Positions 62,146 to 64,000 of a stretch of 64,000 nucleotides of DNA are shown here, one piece after another (position 1 is the first letter of the stretch; each line of letters begins with the position of its first letter). The notes beneath the pieces were generated by a model. The model searched no databases, was not told the DNA's origin, and saw nothing but the letters and a program-made list of their open reading frames with translations. Source of the DNA: Rhynchopus euleeides (Eukaryota > Euglenozoa > Diplonemea > Diplonemida > Diplonemidae); the NCBI GenBank assembly GCA_963210315.1, contig OY723268.1:124001-188000 (forward strand). The letters are read 5' to 3'. Made by a program: the position numbers and the translations under genes.

Positions 62146-62832
62146 TTTGTCATCCCTGGGGGCACGCCCGTGTTCAGGTGCAACTCATGTTGCTGTGTTT
62201 GTTTGTGCCGCTTCTGCACACAAACTCGTGAGCACGTTTGGTTGCTGCCGTGTGGCGTCCCGTTGCTACCTTACACGTCTCCACACACTCTGAAGAAGTA
62301 CACGACATCCTGGCACGGTGTCTCGATAGCGAAGGAGGCATCCTTGCTGCTGTGACACCGCTGGATAGTCGAGAGGTGCGAGCCTAGTAGTTCGTTTACA
62401 ACCCAACAAGGCCTTTGCAGTGGCCATGGGTATTCGTTTTTCCCACGGGAATGTTGGAAACATGGCACGTTTGGGCCACACGCATGCTCGCGTTTTTTTT
62501 GATCTTCTTTGCAGAACGGATTCTCGATCACAACCCCCCCAGTGGGGTCGGGCCCTTCATCCTGACGCATCGCCGTCGAAGACCCCCCCCACCAAGTGGT
62601 GTTCACAACGTGGGGTAACACAATCCGGCAAAAGGCAGAAAACAGTTCCCCAGCTGCGATCGAATTACACCGAAATATCGAAGCCGGGATCCGGTGTGCC
62701 CAAATGTGTGTGGCGTTGTGCAGCCGGGAGGGGGTGTGGGGTGTGGGGTGTTAATCTGCAGAAGGAATCTGAATGTCCTGACGAAAGGCAGAGAAGCAAA
62801 TGATGCAGAGAAAACACCCACACCCACACACA
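62146..62832. other. Unassigned spacer before the retrozyme-like element
   Basis: No gene recognised. It contains an 18-base match to the family-1 A module (near 62229-62246) and ends in a CACCCACACCCACACACACA tract that resembles the end of the window. Confidence 0.3.
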
Positions 62833-62893
62833 CAAGCCCTCAAGACTCTTGAAGCGGCCTGACTATTTAGTGTCTTCGTCGCAGCAAGGGGGC

Positions 62894-62901
62894 GATATAT
62901 A
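62894..62901 (+). promoter_or_regulatory. TATA-like box in retrozyme-like repeat
   Basis: GATATATA, about 90 bases upstream of the ribozyme, placed as a promoter would be to drive transcription through the ribozyme and centre. The same tract is in the second repeat. Inference from position only. Confidence 0.4.
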
Positions 62902-62984
62902 CCACCCTTTTTATTGATTTCACGTGTCAGTGTTTGACTTTTTCGCAACTTCATTTCTTCCTTTTCTCCCTCTCCAACCCCACC

Positions 62985-63096
62985 CGTGACACCACCAGGG
63001 TTTAGCTAGCCCTGGTCCGATTATCCCCGGTTCTTCGCTGAAGAGACGCGGCCGGGGGGAGGGGTACGAAGAGTACGCGTCGAAACCGGTGTCACG
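62985..63096 (+). ncRNA. Hammerhead self-cleaving ribozyme, first repeat
   Basis: Conserved pieces in order: stem III 5' strand CGTGACACC (62985-62993); a 20-base insert able to form its own AGGG/CCCT hairpin; GGT then the predicted cleavage nucleotide C (63017); stem I as a hairpin closed by CGA/TCG (63018-63037); CTGAAGA (63038-63044); stem II GACGCG/CGCGTC (63045-63050 with 63076-63081); GAA (63082-63084); then ACC pairing with GGT and GGTGTCACG (63088-63096) closing stem III. All catalytic-core bases expected for a hammerhead are present. The side hairpin on stem III is unusual. Confidence 0.72.
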
Positions 63097-63783
63097 TCGT
63101 GTTGGGGAATCCTTCGGGAGTGCGATACTGAAGGGGAGGTGCTACTGCCCGTGCAGGGCGACACCGCCTTAAAACTTCATAACCACACACAAACCCTCTA
63201 TTCCCCCAGGCCTGATGAGCAATCCCCCATGCCTCATGTTGTGACTTCCTTTCTACCTTGCACAAAACATCCCATTTGCCCCTTTACTTCCTTCGAAAGT
63301 GTTGTGACTACCCCCCCTTCCCCACCCCTCGGGAGTGCCACTCCTCTGGTGGTTAAAAGTGACCCGCCGTTGTGCCTTCGGCATCTGTTGCGTGTGCCGT
63401 CGTATTCTTCCTATGCACTAGTTATAGCTATCCGGGGGCGGCCTGCTGTCGCACCAGTGGGCTGCCCCACCTCTGCACCCTCGGTTTTAAGATGTTCACC
63501 ACAGCGGAGAATGATCCCCTTCTCTGTGGCGATCGAGCCAAGCTGGACGAGGTTCGCCTTCGGGCGAAGGTCATGTGGGCGGACAAAAGGTGCCTGCTCC
63601 TGAGACTCATCAGCAACCTGTTTCTTCCTTCAAGCCCTCAAGACTCTTGAAGCGGCCTGACTATTTAGTGTCTTCGTCGCAGCAAGGGGGCGATATATAC
63701 CACCCTTTTTATTGATTTCACGTGTCAGTGTTTGACTTTTTCGCAACTTCATTTCTTCCTTTTTCTCCCTCTCCAACCCCACC

Positions 63784-63895
63784 CGTGACACCACCAGGGT
63801 TTAGCTAGCCCTGGTCCGATTATCCCCGGTTCTTCGCTGAAGAGACGCGGCCGGGGGGAGGGGTACGAAGAGTACGCGTCGAAACCGGTGTCACG
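63784..63895 (+). ncRNA. Hammerhead self-cleaving ribozyme, second repeat
   Basis: Exact counterpart of the first at +799, with CTGAAGA at 63837-63843 and the predicted cleavage after 63816. Conserved in both repeats. Confidence 0.72.
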
Positions 63896-64000
63896 TCGTG
63901 TTGGGGAATCCTTCGGGAGTGCGATACTGAAGGGGAGGTGCTACTGCCCGTGCAGGGCGACACCGCCTTAAAACTTTATAACCACACCCACACACACACA

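Larger units (their letters stand above)
62833..63988 (+). mobile_element. Retrozyme-like element: direct repeats with hammerhead ribozymes
   Basis: Two direct repeats of about 356 bp (62833-63188 and 63631 to about 63988) differ at only one or two positions and flank a 442-bp non-coding centre. Each repeat contains a TATA-like tract and a hammerhead core. Total size, repeat length and ribozyme in the repeat fit plant-type retrozymes (non-autonomous LTR-like retroelements). Ribozyme spacing of 799 bases would give one unit-length RNA per cleavage pair. CA-rich tracts lie at both outer ends. The right boundary is within 12 bases of the window end, so further units outside cannot be excluded. 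Confidence 0.72.

Noticed and set aside
62226-62250. Another A-module remnant
   Set aside because: Only about 18 bases match the family-1 A module and no core or fold-back follows.

Overview
This is a GC-rich eukaryotic (protist) nuclear segment. One host gene has four clean GT-AG introns, intergenic stretches are long and rich in homopolymers, and most of the window is repeats. The main retroelements have the gene order gag, tyrosine recombinase (YR), reverse transcriptase-RNase H (RT-RH) and carry split direct repeats. As I recall the literature, this resembles the VIPER/TATE elements of euglenozoans. An euglenozoan-type flagellate is therefore my best guess, at low confidence.

Host genes. 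An AAAP-family amino acid transporter runs off the left edge (1-1385, minus). A five-exon CEBPZ/Noc1 ribosome-biogenesis gene follows (2491-6235, minus). A 1020-aa EF-hand-like protein lies at 48513-51575 (minus). A small BED-finger-like ORF sits at 61748-62002 (plus).

Mobile DNA. Family 1 (YR retroelement with split direct repeats) has copies at 7196-11938, 13024-17470, 33407-38086 (all +) and 53351-58142 (-), an incomplete copy at 17471-20333, and several short terminal units. Family 2, a related YR element, is at 26775-32377 with a short unit at 61068-61440. A third family is large and apparently non-coding, with two near-identical copies (20334-26142 and 41365-46467, both read on minus). 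It has the same plan: terminal module A, tandem-repeat array, interior, core, B, A. Two further families exist only as short A/B units (6588-6750, 26143-26258, 38087-38372, 56094-56211; and 46947-47113). All share a short inverted-repeat core (GCGTCAACGC or a variant) at the A/B junction, and A and B carry mutually inverted sequence, so each A/B unit can fold back around the core. I read the core as the probable YR crossover site; that is inference.

Other repeats are an 815-bp element with short inverted ends and 13-bp flanking duplications (12120-12934), a 1.5-kb element with inverted ends of about 200 bp (38585-40119), minisatellites and several long palindromes. At the right edge (62833-63988) two 356-bp direct repeats flank a 442-bp centre. 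Each repeat contains what reads as a complete hammerhead ribozyme core, so this looks like a retrozyme.

The two findings I rate highest are the hammerhead-bearing direct-repeat element and the shared core plus fold-back architecture that links coding, non-coding and miniature elements.
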